DNA of 54,488 nt from contig NZ_LRTR01000403.1 in NCBI RefSeq assembly GCF_001550375.1, forward strand, positions 1 through 54,488, written 5' to 3'. The notes below the pieces were generated by a model. The model was given only the letters and a program-made list of their open reading frames with translations. It ran no database searches and had not been told where the DNA came from. Positions 1-8,030 of this stretch are shown here, in pieces; positions within the stretch are counted from its first letter, which is position 1; each line of letters starts with the position of its first letter. Source of the stretch: Streptomyces europaeiscabiei. GTDB lineage: Bacteria; Actinomycetota; Actinomycetes; Streptomycetales; Streptomycetaceae. Both the position numbers and the translations under genes were made by a program.

Positions 1-1
1 G

Positions 2-478
2 CACCGGCGCCGACGCCGGCGGGTGGTCATGGTCGGGGCCGGTCTGCTGCTCGCCGTGGGCGGACTGAGTCTCGCCGAACTCGGCATGGAGGCACCGCCG
101 GCGGAGCCGCGCGCGGCCTCCGTGGACGATGTCTCCGACGCCTCCCCGACGGCTGCGGCGGACGACGGCGAGCGGGCCGGCGGCGGCTCGGACGACTCCG
201 CCGACGCCGGCAAGGACGGGAAGAAGCCGGACAAGTCGGCCTCCCCGTCCGCCTCGGAGTCCGAGAAGTCCGAGGACGCCGAGGACGCCGAGGACGCCGA
301 CAAGTCCAGGGACCGCTCGGCGTCCAACGCGACGGCGAGCCCGCCTCCTTCGGCGCAGAACCCGACCTCCGACCCCGAGGACACCGACACCCCGACCACC
401 GAGCCGACCGAGGACGACCCCGCCCCGGTGCCCACTCCCTCGGCGACGTGCAAGCAGTTCCTGTGGTGGTGCGCGTAG
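2..478 (+). CDS. Membrane-anchored low-complexity protein, 5' end outside window
   Basis: The reading frame is open from base 2 and ends with TAG at 478, so the true start lies upstream. The visible N-terminus is a run of arginines followed by a hydrophobic segment (VVMVGAGLLLAVGGLSL), a typical positive-inside membrane anchor. The rest is rich in Asp, Glu, Ser, Lys and Pro, with a nine-base tandem repeat near 274-300 coding Glu-Asp-Ala, and should be disordered and outside the membrane. The last residues, CKQFLWWCA, carry two cysteines and two tryptophans, an unusual hydrophobic end to an acidic linker. An internal GTG at 23 is possible but would remove the arginine cluster. No enzymatic domain is visible and the function is unknown. 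A 10-bp hairpin follows the stop. Confidence 0.6.
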   Translation, partial: HRRRRRRVVMVGAGLLLAVGGLSLAELGMEAPPAEPRAASVDDVSDASPTAAADDGERAGGGSDDSADAGKDGKKPDKSASPSASESEKSEDAEDAEDADKSRDRSASNATASPPPSAQNPTSDPEDTDTPTTEPTEDDPAPVPTPSATCKQFLWWCA

Positions 479-495
479 CGATAACCGCAGGTCGA

Positions 496-526
496 AGCCC
501 CCGGGTCAGGTTCGCGCCCGGGGGCT
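496..526 (+). terminator. Hairpin terminator after the first gene
   Basis: AGCCCCCGGG (496-505) and CCCGGGGGCT (517-526) form a perfect 10-bp stem with an 11-base loop, 17 bases after the upstream stop codon. There is no T-run, as is usual in streptomycetes. Confidence 0.7.
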
Positions 527-621
527 TGGCCGTGTCCCGGGCCGCTTTGGCCGACCCGCGCCGGCCGCCGCGTTATTCAACCGTGACGCCTTCCCTGACG
601 CAGCCCTCTTGACCGCCATGA

Positions 622-639
622 ATTGTTAGCGCTCACAAT
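622..639. promoter_or_regulatory. lacO-like operator upstream of the LacI regulator
   Basis: The sequence ATTGTTAGC-GCTCACAAT is an 18-bp inverted repeat with one mismatched pair and a central GC, close to the idealised symmetric lac operator half-site GCTCACAATT. A -35-like TTGACC lies at 609-614, so the dyad would cover the -10 region and start site. It precedes the LacI-family gene by about 245 bases and is probably its autoregulatory operator. No equally clear copy is visible before ytfQ. Binding is inferred. Confidence 0.7.
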
Positions 640-884
640 GACCTCCGCATTCATCAGTCGACGCCCCAGGGCATCCGAGGAGGTACGAGCGTCGTGCCAA
701 CAGCGCCCCAACTCGCTTTACCAGCGGCTGACCTGGGGCTTTCCGGAATCGCGGCGTGAAGCCGACGGCGCGGAACCATCCGCCCGCCGCACAAGGCCCG
801 TCCGTGGCGAGGGATCCATCGCCACCACAGGACTTACCCGCAGTACAGAACCTGTCCACTGTCGACCGCCGAGGAGGTGTGGCC

Positions 885-1931
885 GTGACCCACTCGCAGC
901 TCCGGCCGCCCACCATGGCCGACGTGGCCCGCCAGGCCGGTGTCTCCCACCAGACCGTCTCCCGCGTCCTGGGGGACCACCCCAACGTGAGGAACGAGAC
1001 CCGGGCCAGGGTGCAGCGCGCGATCGAGGAGATGGGCTACCGTCGCAACTCCTCCGCACGGGCCCTGGTGACCCGGCGCACCCAGACGCTGGGCGTGGTC
1101 GCCTCCAACACCACGCTCTACGGGCCGGCCAGCACGCTGTTCGCGCTGGAGGAGGCGGCCCGCGCCGAGGGGTACCTCGTCTCGACGGTCAGTCTGCGAG
1201 AACTGACCGTGGAGACGCTCTCCGAGGCCGTCGACCGCCTCAGCGACGGCGGTGTGGAGGGTGTGATCGCCCTCGCCCCGCAACGGTCGGCGGTCGCGGC
1301 CCTCGCCGAACTGCGCCACCCCTTCCCGGTGGTGGCCGTGGGCACGGGCTCCGGTTCGGAGATCCCCAGCGTCAACGTGGACCAGGAACTGGGCGCGCGG
1401 CTGGCCACCGGTCATCTGCTCGCCGCGGGGCACCGCAGGGTCTGGCACCTCGCCGGTCCCGAGGACTGGCAGGAGGCGGCGGACCGGACCGTCGGCTGGC
1501 GGGCCACCCTCGAAGAGGCGGGCATCGAGCCGCCGCAGCCGCTGCGCGGGGACTGGAGCCCGCTGTCGGGCTACCGGGCGGGCCAGGAACTGGCCGGCTG
1601 GGTGGGCCGCGGTCTGACCGCCGTGTTCGTCGCCAACGACCAGATGGCGCTGGGGGTGTTGCGCGCGCTGCGGGAAGCGGGCGTACGCACGCCCCAGGAC
1701 GTCGCGGTGGCCGGCTTCGACGACATCCCGGAGTCGGAGTTCTTCGCCCCGCCGCTCACCACCGTCCGGCAGGACTTCGCCACGGTGGGCCAGCGGAGCA
1801 TCGCCCTGCTGCTCGACCTGATCGAGGGCCGGACCCCTGCCGGGCCGTCCCGGATCGCCATAGAGCCCCAACTCGTCGTCCGCGCCAGCACCTTCCCGTA
1901 CCTGCCGCCACCGGGGGCCCCGCCGGGCTGA
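885..1931 (+). CDS. LacI/GalR-family sugar-responsive transcriptional regulator
   Basis: A 348-residue LacI-family repressor. The N-terminal helix-turn-helix (residues about 11-35, with MADVARQAGVSHQTVSRVL) and the hinge segment around RRNSSARALV are intact, followed by a periplasmic-binding-protein-like effector domain ending in the typical FDDIPESEFFAPPLTTVRQ segment. The start is taken as GTG at 885 because GAGGAGG at 871-877 sits seven bases upstream; the frame is open further upstream but without a comparable ribosome site. It lies immediately before, and on the same strand as, a complete sugar ABC operon, so it most likely represses that operon and itself, released by the imported sugar. 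The lacO-like dyad at 622-639 is the likely operator. The effector is not known. Confidence 0.9.
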   Translation: MTHSQLRPPTMADVARQAGVSHQTVSRVLGDHPNVRNETRARVQRAIEEMGYRRNSSARALVTRRTQTLGVVASNTTLYGPASTLFALEEAARAEGYLVSTVSLRELTVETLSEAVDRLSDGGVEGVIALAPQRSAVAALAELRHPFPVVAVGTGSGSEIPSVNVDQELGARLATGHLLAAGHRRVWHLAGPEDWQEAADRTVGWRATLEEAGIEPPQPLRGDWSPLSGYRAGQELAGWVGRGLTAVFVANDQMALGVLRALREAGVRTPQDVAVAGFDDIPESEFFAPPLTTVRQDFATVGQRSIALLLDLIEGRTPAGPSRIAIEPQLVVRASTFPYLPPPGAPPG

Positions 1932-2073
1932 CGCGGCATCGAACAACCGAACGCTTTCCCTCTCTCAGTATGGCCGACATTTCGAACAATGATCGACAGG
2001 TTGGACGCAGTGCGGCCGGTCCACCACGAGTACCAACGGTCCGTCCTCGGATCGGCTCTTCAAAGGAGAAGAC

Positions 2074-3087
2074 ATGCTCAACAGACGTAACTTCCTCACC
2101 GCGGCGGTCGGCGTGGTGGCCGCGACGGGTCTGACGGCCTGCGCCAAGGAGGACAGCTCCACCGGTACCTCCGGCTCCGGCGGCGAAGGTGGCAGCAAGA
2201 AGATCACCCTCGGCTTCTCCCAGGTCGGCTCGGAGAGCGGCTGGCGCAGCGCCAACACCGACTCGGTGAAGTCGGCGGCCAAGGAGGCGGGCTACACGCT
2301 CAAGTTCTCCGACGCCCAGCAGAAGCAGGAGAACCAGATCTCCGCCATCCGCAGCTACATCACCCAGGGCGTGGACGTCATCGCCTTCTCGCCGGTGGTC
2401 GTCACCGGCTGGGACGCGGTGCTGAAGGAGGCCAAGGCCAAGAAGATCCCGGTCGTCCTGACCGACCGCTCCGTCGAGACCTCCGACGAGTCCCTGTTCG
2501 TCACCCTGGTCGGCTCCGACTTCACGGACGAGGGCCGCCGCGCCGCCAAGATCCTGGAGAAGGTCCTGGAGAAGGCCGGCCACAAGGGCAAGGTGAAGAT
2601 CGCGCAGCTGGAGGGCACCACCGGTGCCGCCCCCGCGATCGAGCGCGCCAAGGGCTTCAAGGAGGTCATGGACGCCGAGCACAAGGACGACTGGGAGATC
2701 GTCGTCAGCCAGACCGGTGAGTTCACCCGCGCCGGCGGCAAGCAGGTCATGGCGGCCTTCCTGCAGTCCAACCCGGACATCGACGTGCTGTTCGCGCACA
2801 ACGACGACATGGGTATCGGTGCCATCCAGGCCATCGAGGCGGCCGGCAAGAAGCCCGGCAAGGACATCCTGATCGTCACGGTCGACGGCGTGAAGGACGG
2901 CTTCATCGCCATGTCCGAGGGCAAGATCAACGCCATCGTCGAGTGCAACCCGCTGCTCGGCCCCCAGCTGATGGAGGTCGTGCAGAAGGTCAAGGACGGC
3001 GAGACGGTCGATCGCTGGATCAAGACCAAGGAGAGCGACTTCATGCAGGACCAGGCCAAGGACGCCCTCCCCACCCGCAAGTACTGA
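2074..3087 (+). CDS. ytfQ: Sugar ABC transporter substrate-binding lipoprotein (YtfQ type)
   Basis: A 337-residue class B (ribose/galactofuranose-type) solute-binding protein. The N-terminus has a twin-arginine pattern (NRRNFLT) followed by a hydrophobic stretch and a lipobox ending LTAC with Cys23, so it is probably a Tat-exported lipoprotein. The body carries segments very characteristic of E. coli YtfQ: GFSQVGSESGWR, QQKQENQI, the TGWDAVLKEAK region and AHNDDMGIGAIQAI. YtfQ binds furanose galactose in E. coli, so galactofuranose or a related sugar is the best guess here, but substrate should not be assumed from family alone. RBS AAAGGAGAAG precedes the ATG. It is the first gene of a four-gene transporter operon and is followed by a hairpin that may hold its expression above that of the membrane components. 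Confidence 0.88.
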   Translation: MLNRRNFLTAAVGVVAATGLTACAKEDSSTGTSGSGGEGGSKKITLGFSQVGSESGWRSANTDSVKSAAKEAGYTLKFSDAQQKQENQISAIRSYITQGVDVIAFSPVVVTGWDAVLKEAKAKKIPVVLTDRSVETSDESLFVTLVGSDFTDEGRRAAKILEKVLEKAGHKGKVKIAQLEGTTGAAPAIERAKGFKEVMDAEHKDDWEIVVSQTGEFTRAGGKQVMAAFLQSNPDIDVLFAHNDDMGIGAIQAIEAAGKKPGKDILIVTVDGVKDGFIAMSEGKINAIVECNPLLGPQLMEVVQKVKDGETVDRWIKTKESDFMQDQAKDALPTRKY

Positions 3088-3117
3088 CCCACCACACCCA
3101 CCGGTCAGGGAGCCTCC

Positions 3118-3141
3118 GGCCGGCCGAGACCTCGGTCGGCC
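3118..3141 (+). promoter_or_regulatory. Intra-operon hairpin between ytfQ and ytfR
   Basis: GGCCGGCCGA (3118-3127) and TCGGTCGGCC (3132-3141) pair over 10 positions with one mismatch around a 4-base loop, 30 bases after the ytfQ stop. In binding-protein operons such hairpins often stabilise or partly terminate the message so that the binding protein is made in excess. The rest of the 250-base gap shows no gene. Confidence 0.5.
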
Positions 3142-3336
3142 GGGCCCCTGCGGGCCTGCGGCGATTCCCTCGCACGAGGGGCGCTGCCGTGACTCCGCCC
3201 CATGTGAGGGCTTCCAACCCGACGAAGGTTGCGGTCCAGCCCGAACCGACCCCTTTTGGGGCGGGACGTACGTAACACAGCCCAGATAAGTGAATTCCCC
3301 CACCGGGCAAAGCCGGTGGTCCTCGCTAGGAGACTT

Positions 3337-4869
3337 ATGGCAGAGCCGCGGCCCGTCCTGGAGATGACGGGCATAGTCAAAGAGTTCCCGGGCGTAAGGG
3401 CTCTGTCGGGCGTCGACTTCCGGCTCTTCCCCGGCGAGATACACGCCCTGATGGGCGAGAACGGCGCCGGCAAGTCCACCCTGATCAAGGTGCTGACCGG
3501 GGTCTACACCCTGGACGGCGGCGCGATCACCCTCGACGGCGAGTCCGTGCGGTTCGCCAGCCCGCTGCAGGCGCAGCAGGCCGGGATCAACACGGTCTAC
3601 CAGGAGGTCAACCTCTGCCCCAACCTGTCGGTGGCGGAGAACATCTTCATCGGCCGCGAACCGACCCGCTTCGGCCGCATCCAGTGGAAGCGGCTGCGCA
3701 AGGAGGCCGCGGAGCTGGTCGACCGGCTCGGCCTCGACATCGACGTGACGGCACCGCTGTCCTCGTACCCGCTGGCCGTGCAGCAACTGGTCGCGATCGT
3801 ACGGTCGGTGGGCACCGGCGGTGAGGAGGGGAAGGGCACCAAGGTCCTCGTCCTCGACGAGCCGACGTCCAGCCTCGACCGCGACGAGGTCCTCGAACTC
3901 TTCCGTCTGATGCGGCGGTTGAAGGACGAGGGTGTCGCGATCCTCTTCGTCTCCCACTTCCTCGACCAGATCTACGAGATCTGCGACCGCATGACCGTCC
4001 TGCGCAACGGCACCCTCGTCGGCGAGCACATGGTCAGCGAACTCGACCAGGTCGGCCTGATCCAGCTGATGATCGGCAAGGATCTGGACCAGCTCGAGGA
4101 GCTCCACGAGCAGCAGCTGCACGCCGACGTCGGCGAGACCCTGCTGCACGCGGACGGCCTCGGCCGCACGGGCGGCATCGCCCCCTTCGACCTGGACATC
4201 AAGAAGGGCGAGGTCGTGGGCCTCGCCGGTCTGCTCGGCTCGGGCCGCACCGAACTCGCCCGGCTGCTCTTCGGCGCCGACCAGCCCGACAGCGGCAAGG
4301 TCACCGTGGGCGGCAAGCAGATCCCGATGAACGCCCCGAACGACGCCATCGGCGCCGGGGTCGCGTTCTGCTCGGAGAACCGCAAGACCGAGGGCCTCGT
4401 CCCCGATCTGACGGTCCGGGAGAACATCATCCTGGCCCTCCAGGCGTCCCGCGGCTGGACCCGGCCCATCCCGGCCGCCCAGCGCGACGAACTCGTCGCC
4501 AAGTACATCAAGGCGCTCGACATCCGGCCCGCCAACCCCGAGGCCCGCGTCGGCCAGCTCAGCGGTGGCAACCAGCAGAAGGTGCTGCTCGCCCGCTGGC
4601 TGATCACCCAGCCGAAGCTGCTGATCCTCGACGAGCCCACCCGGGGCATCGACGTCGGCGCCAAGGCCGAGATCCAGAAGCTCGTGGTGTCCCTCTCCGA
4701 GGACGGCATGTCCGTGCTCTACATCGCGGCCGAGCTGGAGGAGGTCCTCCGCCTCAGCCACACCATCGGCGTGCTGCGCGACCGCAAGCTGGTGGCGAAG
4801 CTCACCAACGGGCCGGAGATCACCACCAGCAGGATCCTGGAGACCATCGCGAGCGGAGAACACCAGTGA
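3337..4869 (+). CDS. ytfR: Sugar ABC transporter ATP-binding protein with two NBDs (YtfR type)
   Basis: A 510-residue tandem ATPase of the RbsA/AraG/YtfR class, energising a carbohydrate importer at the inner face of the membrane. NBD1 has a perfect Walker A (GENGAGKST, residues 40-48) and Walker B (VLVLDEPTSSLD, about 170), but its signature motif is degenerate (PLAVQQLVAI). NBD2 shows the reverse pattern usual for this family: a degenerate Walker A (GLLGSGRTE) with a good signature (LSGGNQQKV, near 408) and Walker B (LLILDEPTRGID). NIFIGREPTRFG and APFDLDIKKGEVVGLAGLL closely resemble YtfR. ATG at 3337 is preceded by AGGAGA at 3328-3333; spacing is short, yet upstream in-frame codons lack a better site. 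It overlaps the next gene by four bases (GTGA), so the two are translationally coupled. Confidence 0.9.
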   Translation: MAEPRPVLEMTGIVKEFPGVRALSGVDFRLFPGEIHALMGENGAGKSTLIKVLTGVYTLDGGAITLDGESVRFASPLQAQQAGINTVYQEVNLCPNLSVAENIFIGREPTRFGRIQWKRLRKEAAELVDRLGLDIDVTAPLSSYPLAVQQLVAIVRSVGTGGEEGKGTKVLVLDEPTSSLDRDEVLELFRLMRRLKDEGVAILFVSHFLDQIYEICDRMTVLRNGTLVGEHMVSELDQVGLIQLMIGKDLDQLEELHEQQLHADVGETLLHADGLGRTGGIAPFDLDIKKGEVVGLAGLLGSGRTELARLLFGADQPDSGKVTVGGKQIPMNAPNDAIGAGVAFCSENRKTEGLVPDLTVRENIILALQASRGWTRPIPAAQRDELVAKYIKALDIRPANPEARVGQLSGGNQQKVLLARWLITQPKLLILDEPTRGIDVGAKAEIQKLVVSLSEDGMSVLYIAAELEEVLRLSHTIGVLRDRKLVAKLTNGPEITTSRILETIASGEHQ

Positions 4870-6002
4870 GCACCCCACCCGCGGCCACGACAGCCACGAC
4901 GTCCCGCTGGCGAGCGCTGACGCACCACCACCTGTTCTGGCCCGTCGCGGTCCTGGTAGCCCTGCTGCTCGTCAACGTCCCCTTCACCCCCGACTTCTTC
5001 TCGATCAGGATGACGGACGGCCACCTCTACGGCAGCCTCGTCTCGATCGTGCTCTTCGGCTCGCCGCTGATCCTGGTGGCGGTCGGCATGACCCTGGTCA
5101 TCGCCACCGGCGGCATCGACCTCTCCGTCGGCGCGGTCGTCGCCATCACCGGCGCCCTGACCTGTTCGTACATCAGCGACCAGGCCGACCAGAACGCGCT
5201 GGCCGGGGTGTTCCTGGCCATGGGCATCGGCCTGGTGGCGGCGGTGGTCTGCGGCCTGTGGAACGGCTTCCTGGTGGCCAGGATGGGCATCCAGCCCATC
5301 ATCGCGACCCTCATCATCATGGTCGCCGGCCGAGGCGTGGCCCAGCTGATCACCGACGGTCAGATCATCACCATCAACAGCGAGCCGTACAAGCTGATCG
5401 GCGGCGGCTACTGGCTGACGCTGCCCTTCTCCATCTTCGTCGTCGCGGCGGTCGTCGCCGTCACCGTGGCCCTGACCCGCAGGACGGCCCTCGGCCTGCT
5501 CGTGGAGTCGGTCGGCGGCAACGCCGAGGCCAGCCGCCTCGTCGGCATCCGGTCCCTCCGCATCAAGATCATGGTGTACGTCTTCTGCGCCCTGTGCGCG
5601 GGCATCGCGGGCCTGATGATCAGCTCCAACACCTCGGCCGCCGACGGCAACAACGCCGGCCTGTGGATCGAGCTGGACGCGATCCTCGCCGTGGTGATCG
5701 GCGGCACCTCGCTGCTGGGCGGCCGGTTCTCCATCGGCGGCACGGTCGTCGGCGCCCTGGTCATCCAGACCCTCACCACGACGATCTACACGATCGGCGT
5801 GCCCACCCAGACCAACCTGGTCTTCAAGGCCGCCGTCGTCATCGTCGTCTGCCTGCTCCAGTCCCCGAAGTTCCGCGCGAAGGTCTTCGGCGCCCGGTTC
5901 GGCTCCAAGCCCGGCGCGACCGGCGGCGGCACGTCGCCCGCGGCCCCGGCGAAGACCGCCACGACGCCCGCCGAGGCTGCCCCGAAGATGGAGGTGTCGT
6001 GA
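4866..6002 (+). CDS. ytfT: Sugar ABC transporter permease (YtfT type)
   Basis: A 378-residue BPD_transp_2-family permease with about eight to ten hydrophobic helices. Family landmarks are GGIDLSVGAVVAITG after the third helix, the cytoplasmic coupling loop containing GGNAEASRLVGI, and WIELDAILAVVIGGTSLLGG near the C-terminal half. The last 35 residues are an Ala/Pro/Thr-rich hydrophilic tail. It starts at GTG 4866 within the stop of the ATPase gene and ends on the base at which the second permease begins. It should pair with YjfF as a heterodimeric channel, which is the arrangement that separates Ytf systems from ribose or xylose importers having one permease. Confidence 0.88.
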   Translation: MSTPPAATTATTSRWRALTHHHLFWPVAVLVALLLVNVPFTPDFFSIRMTDGHLYGSLVSIVLFGSPLILVAVGMTLVIATGGIDLSVGAVVAITGALTCSYISDQADQNALAGVFLAMGIGLVAAVVCGLWNGFLVARMGIQPIIATLIIMVAGRGVAQLITDGQIITINSEPYKLIGGGYWLTLPFSIFVVAAVVAVTVALTRRTALGLLVESVGGNAEASRLVGIRSLRIKIMVYVFCALCAGIAGLMISSNTSAADGNNAGLWIELDAILAVVIGGTSLLGGRFSIGGTVVGALVIQTLTTTIYTIGVPTQTNLVFKAAVVIVVCLLQSPKFRAKVFGARFGSKPGATGGGTSPAAPAKTATTPAEAAPKMEVS

Positions 6003-7036
6003 TGACCGCGACCACCAAGACCCCACCGGCCCAGGACAGCGGTACGGCACCGACGGCCACGTCCAAGGTCTCGGCGCTCCTGGCCGACCGGCGCCTGCCC
6101 GTCCTGGTGACCGCCGCGCTCTTCCTCGCGATGTACGTCACGGGCCTGAGCCGCTACCAGAACTACGGGTTCGGCGAACCGCAGGTCTTCCTCAACCTCT
6201 TCATCGACAACGGCTACCTGCTGGTGGCCGCCGTCGGTGTCACCTTCGTCATCCTGTCCGGCGGCATCGACCTGTCCGTCGGCTCGGTGATCGGCTTCAC
6301 GACGATGTTCACGGCCTGGCTGGTGGAGCGCCAGGGGGTGCCGCTGCCGCTCGCCGTCCTCCTCGCCCTGGCCGTCGGAGCGTTCGGCGGCTTCCTGATG
6401 GGCTACGTGATCCAGAACTTCGAGATCCAGCCGTTCATCGTGACCCTCGCCGGGCTCTTCCTCTTCCGCGGCCTGTGCCTGGTCATCAGCAAGGAGTCGA
6501 TCGCGATCAGCGACTCCTCGGTGAGCAGTCTGGCCCAGACGCGGGTGCCGCTCGGCCTGGGGGAGCTGTCGATCGGTGCGATCGCGGCCCTGGTCGTCAT
6601 CGGCATCGCGTTCTACGTGCTGCACTACACCCGCTTCGGACGCCGGGTGTACGCCATCGGCGGCAGCGAGCAGTCAGCCATGCTGATGGGTCTCCCGCAG
6701 GGCGGCACCAAGATCGCCGTGTACACGGTGAGCGGCTTCTGCTCGGCCTTGGCCGGCCTGCTGTTCATGCTGTACATCCAGTCCGGTGACCCGCTGCACG
6801 CCGTCGGCATGGAACTCGACGCGATCGCCGCGACCGTCATCGGCGGCACGCTCCTCACGGGCGGCTCCGGCTATGTCCTCGGCACCCTGTTCGGCGTCCT
6901 CGTCCTGGGCCTCATCAAGAGCATCATCCAGTTCGAGGGCACCCTCAGCTCCTGGTGGACGAAGATCGCCACGGGTGTGCTGCTGTGCGCGTTCATCCTG
7001 ATCCAGCGGGCGATGACGGCACGGAAGAAGACCTGA
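6002..7036 (+). CDS. yjfF: Sugar ABC transporter permease (YjfF type)
   Basis: A 344-residue second permease of the same operon. It has a roughly 35-residue hydrophilic N-terminus, then multiple hydrophobic helices with ILSGGIDLSVGSVIGF, the coupling segment IGGSEQSAMLMGLP and MELDAIAATVIGGTLLTGG. These match the YjfF branch rather than YtfT. ATG at 6002 shares one base with the upstream TGA, so the genes are coupled. It is the last gene of the operon: a perfect 16-bp stem follows within 40 bases. A frame extending upstream to about 5258 exists but would lie wholly inside the previous permease gene and is not used. Confidence 0.87.
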   Translation: MTATTKTPPAQDSGTAPTATSKVSALLADRRLPVLVTAALFLAMYVTGLSRYQNYGFGEPQVFLNLFIDNGYLLVAAVGVTFVILSGGIDLSVGSVIGFTTMFTAWLVERQGVPLPLAVLLALAVGAFGGFLMGYVIQNFEIQPFIVTLAGLFLFRGLCLVISKESIAISDSSVSSLAQTRVPLGLGELSIGAIAALVVIGIAFYVLHYTRFGRRVYAIGGSEQSAMLMGLPQGGTKIAVYTVSGFCSALAGLLFMLYIQSGDPLHAVGMELDAIAATVIGGTLLTGGSGYVLGTLFGVLVLGLIKSIIQFEGTLSSWWTKIATGVLLCAFILIQRAMTARKKT

Positions 7037-7073
7037 CCGGGACCTGAGCAGGACCTGAGTGAGACCTGAGCGG

Positions 7074-7110
7074 GAGGGGACGCTCGCCCTTGCGGGGCGA
7101 GCGTCCCCTC
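7074..7110. terminator. Bidirectional terminator between yjfF and the convergent hydrolase
   Basis: GAGGGGACGCTCGCCC (7074-7089) and its exact complement (7095-7110) form a perfect 16-bp stem with a 5-base loop. It sits between two convergent genes and can end transcription from both. Just before it, 7031-7070 contains imperfect tandem copies of the octamer gacctgag. Confidence 0.85.
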
Positions 7111-7112
7111 TC

Positions 7113-7964
7113 TCAGTTCTCCCGGTCCAGGAACTTCGCGACGCTCTCCACGAACCGGTCGCCGTCGTCCAGCCACGGATGATGCCCGGCTCCCGGCTGT
7201 ACGACGAACTCGGCGCCCCCCGGGAACAGCGCGGCGTACTCGCCCATCGCGTCGGGCGGCGAGTTGAGGTCGACCTCCCCGGCGAGCACGAGCACGGGCG
7301 CCCCGAACCGCCGGAACGCGGCGCGCGTACCCTCCGGGTCGAAGGCCCCCTCACTCCCGAAGACGGCCGCGGCCTCGGGATTGCGCTGCTCGGCGTCGGC
7401 GGCGTCGAGGGCCTGGGCGGCCTCGTCCAGGCGCCCGTGCAGGAAGGGCGCGACGGCCGCCCAGTGCCGTTCCGTGCCCCGTCCCGCCGCGACCTCCTCC
7501 AATGCCGCGAAGGCCTCCCCGAACCATGGCTCGCCCTCGCGCAGCCGGGCGACCGCGAGCCGGTCCTCGATCCCGACCGTGATCCCTACGCCGATCGGAC
7601 TGGGCGTGACGAGCGCGAGCCCGGCGACCCGTTCCGGATACGCCCGCACATAGGCCGCCGCCACATTCGCCCCGGCACAGTGCGCGAGCAGATCGACCCG
7701 CTCGACGCCCAGGTCCTCCCGCAGCGCCTCCACATCCCCGACGAGCCGGTCGCAGCGGTAGGAGCCGGTGTCCTCCGGAACCGCCGACTCCCCGGTGCCC
7801 CGAAGATCCGGCATCACCAGCCGCCGGTGCGCGGACAGTCCGCCGAGATCCCCTAGATAGGCGGAGGCGCGCATGGGGCCGCCGGGCAGACAGACCAGGG
7901 GCGGACCGTCCCCGAACGTGCGGTGGGCGAGGAGGGTGCCGTCGGGTGCGCGAAAGGTGGCCAT
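7113..7964 (-). CDS. Alpha/beta hydrolase with a cysteine at the nucleophile elbow
   Basis: A 283-residue alpha/beta-fold hydrolase. The oxyanion region LVCLPGGPMRAS, the DLRGTGES turn, the acid strand VLVLAGEVD and the catalytic histidine segment PGAGHHPW are in the usual order. The nucleophile elbow reads LLAHCAGAN, so Cys96 (codon TGT, 7677-7679) takes the position where these enzymes normally have serine. Cysteine nucleophiles are known in dienelactone hydrolases of this fold, so the protein may still be active, but its substrate is unknown. The start is set at MATFRAPDG (ATG at 7964), which begins the first strand; the frame extends 12 residues further upstream without need. It converges on yjfF across a shared terminator. 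Confidence 0.82.
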   Translation of the reverse strand: MATFRAPDGTLLAHRTFGDGPPLVCLPGGPMRASAYLGDLGGLSAHRRLVMPDLRGTGESAVPEDTGSYRCDRLVGDVEALREDLGVERVDLLAHCAGANVAAAYVRAYPERVAGLALVTPSPIGVGITVGIEDRLAVARLREGEPWFGEAFAALEEVAAGRGTERHWAAVAPFLHGRLDEAAQALDAADAEQRNPEAAAVFGSEGAFDPEGTRAAFRRFGAPVLVLAGEVDLNSPPDAMGEYAALFPGGAEFVVQPGAGHHPWLDDGDRFVESVAKFLDREN

Positions 7965-8030
7965 GGGGCAGACCCTCACAGCCCCCGAGCGTCGGAGCAA
8001 CCGCGATTCGCCTTGCCCGCCCCGCCCTCT

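Noticed and set aside
1960..2000. Second LacI operator before ytfQ around TTTCGAACAATG
   Set aside because: Only a short AACAAT half resembles the operator at 622-639 and the other half is missing.
1756..4878. About 1000-codon minus-strand open frame opposite ytfQ and ytfR
   Set aside because: No family motif is present, and the + strand encodes well-recognised transporter genes; a GC-driven shadow.
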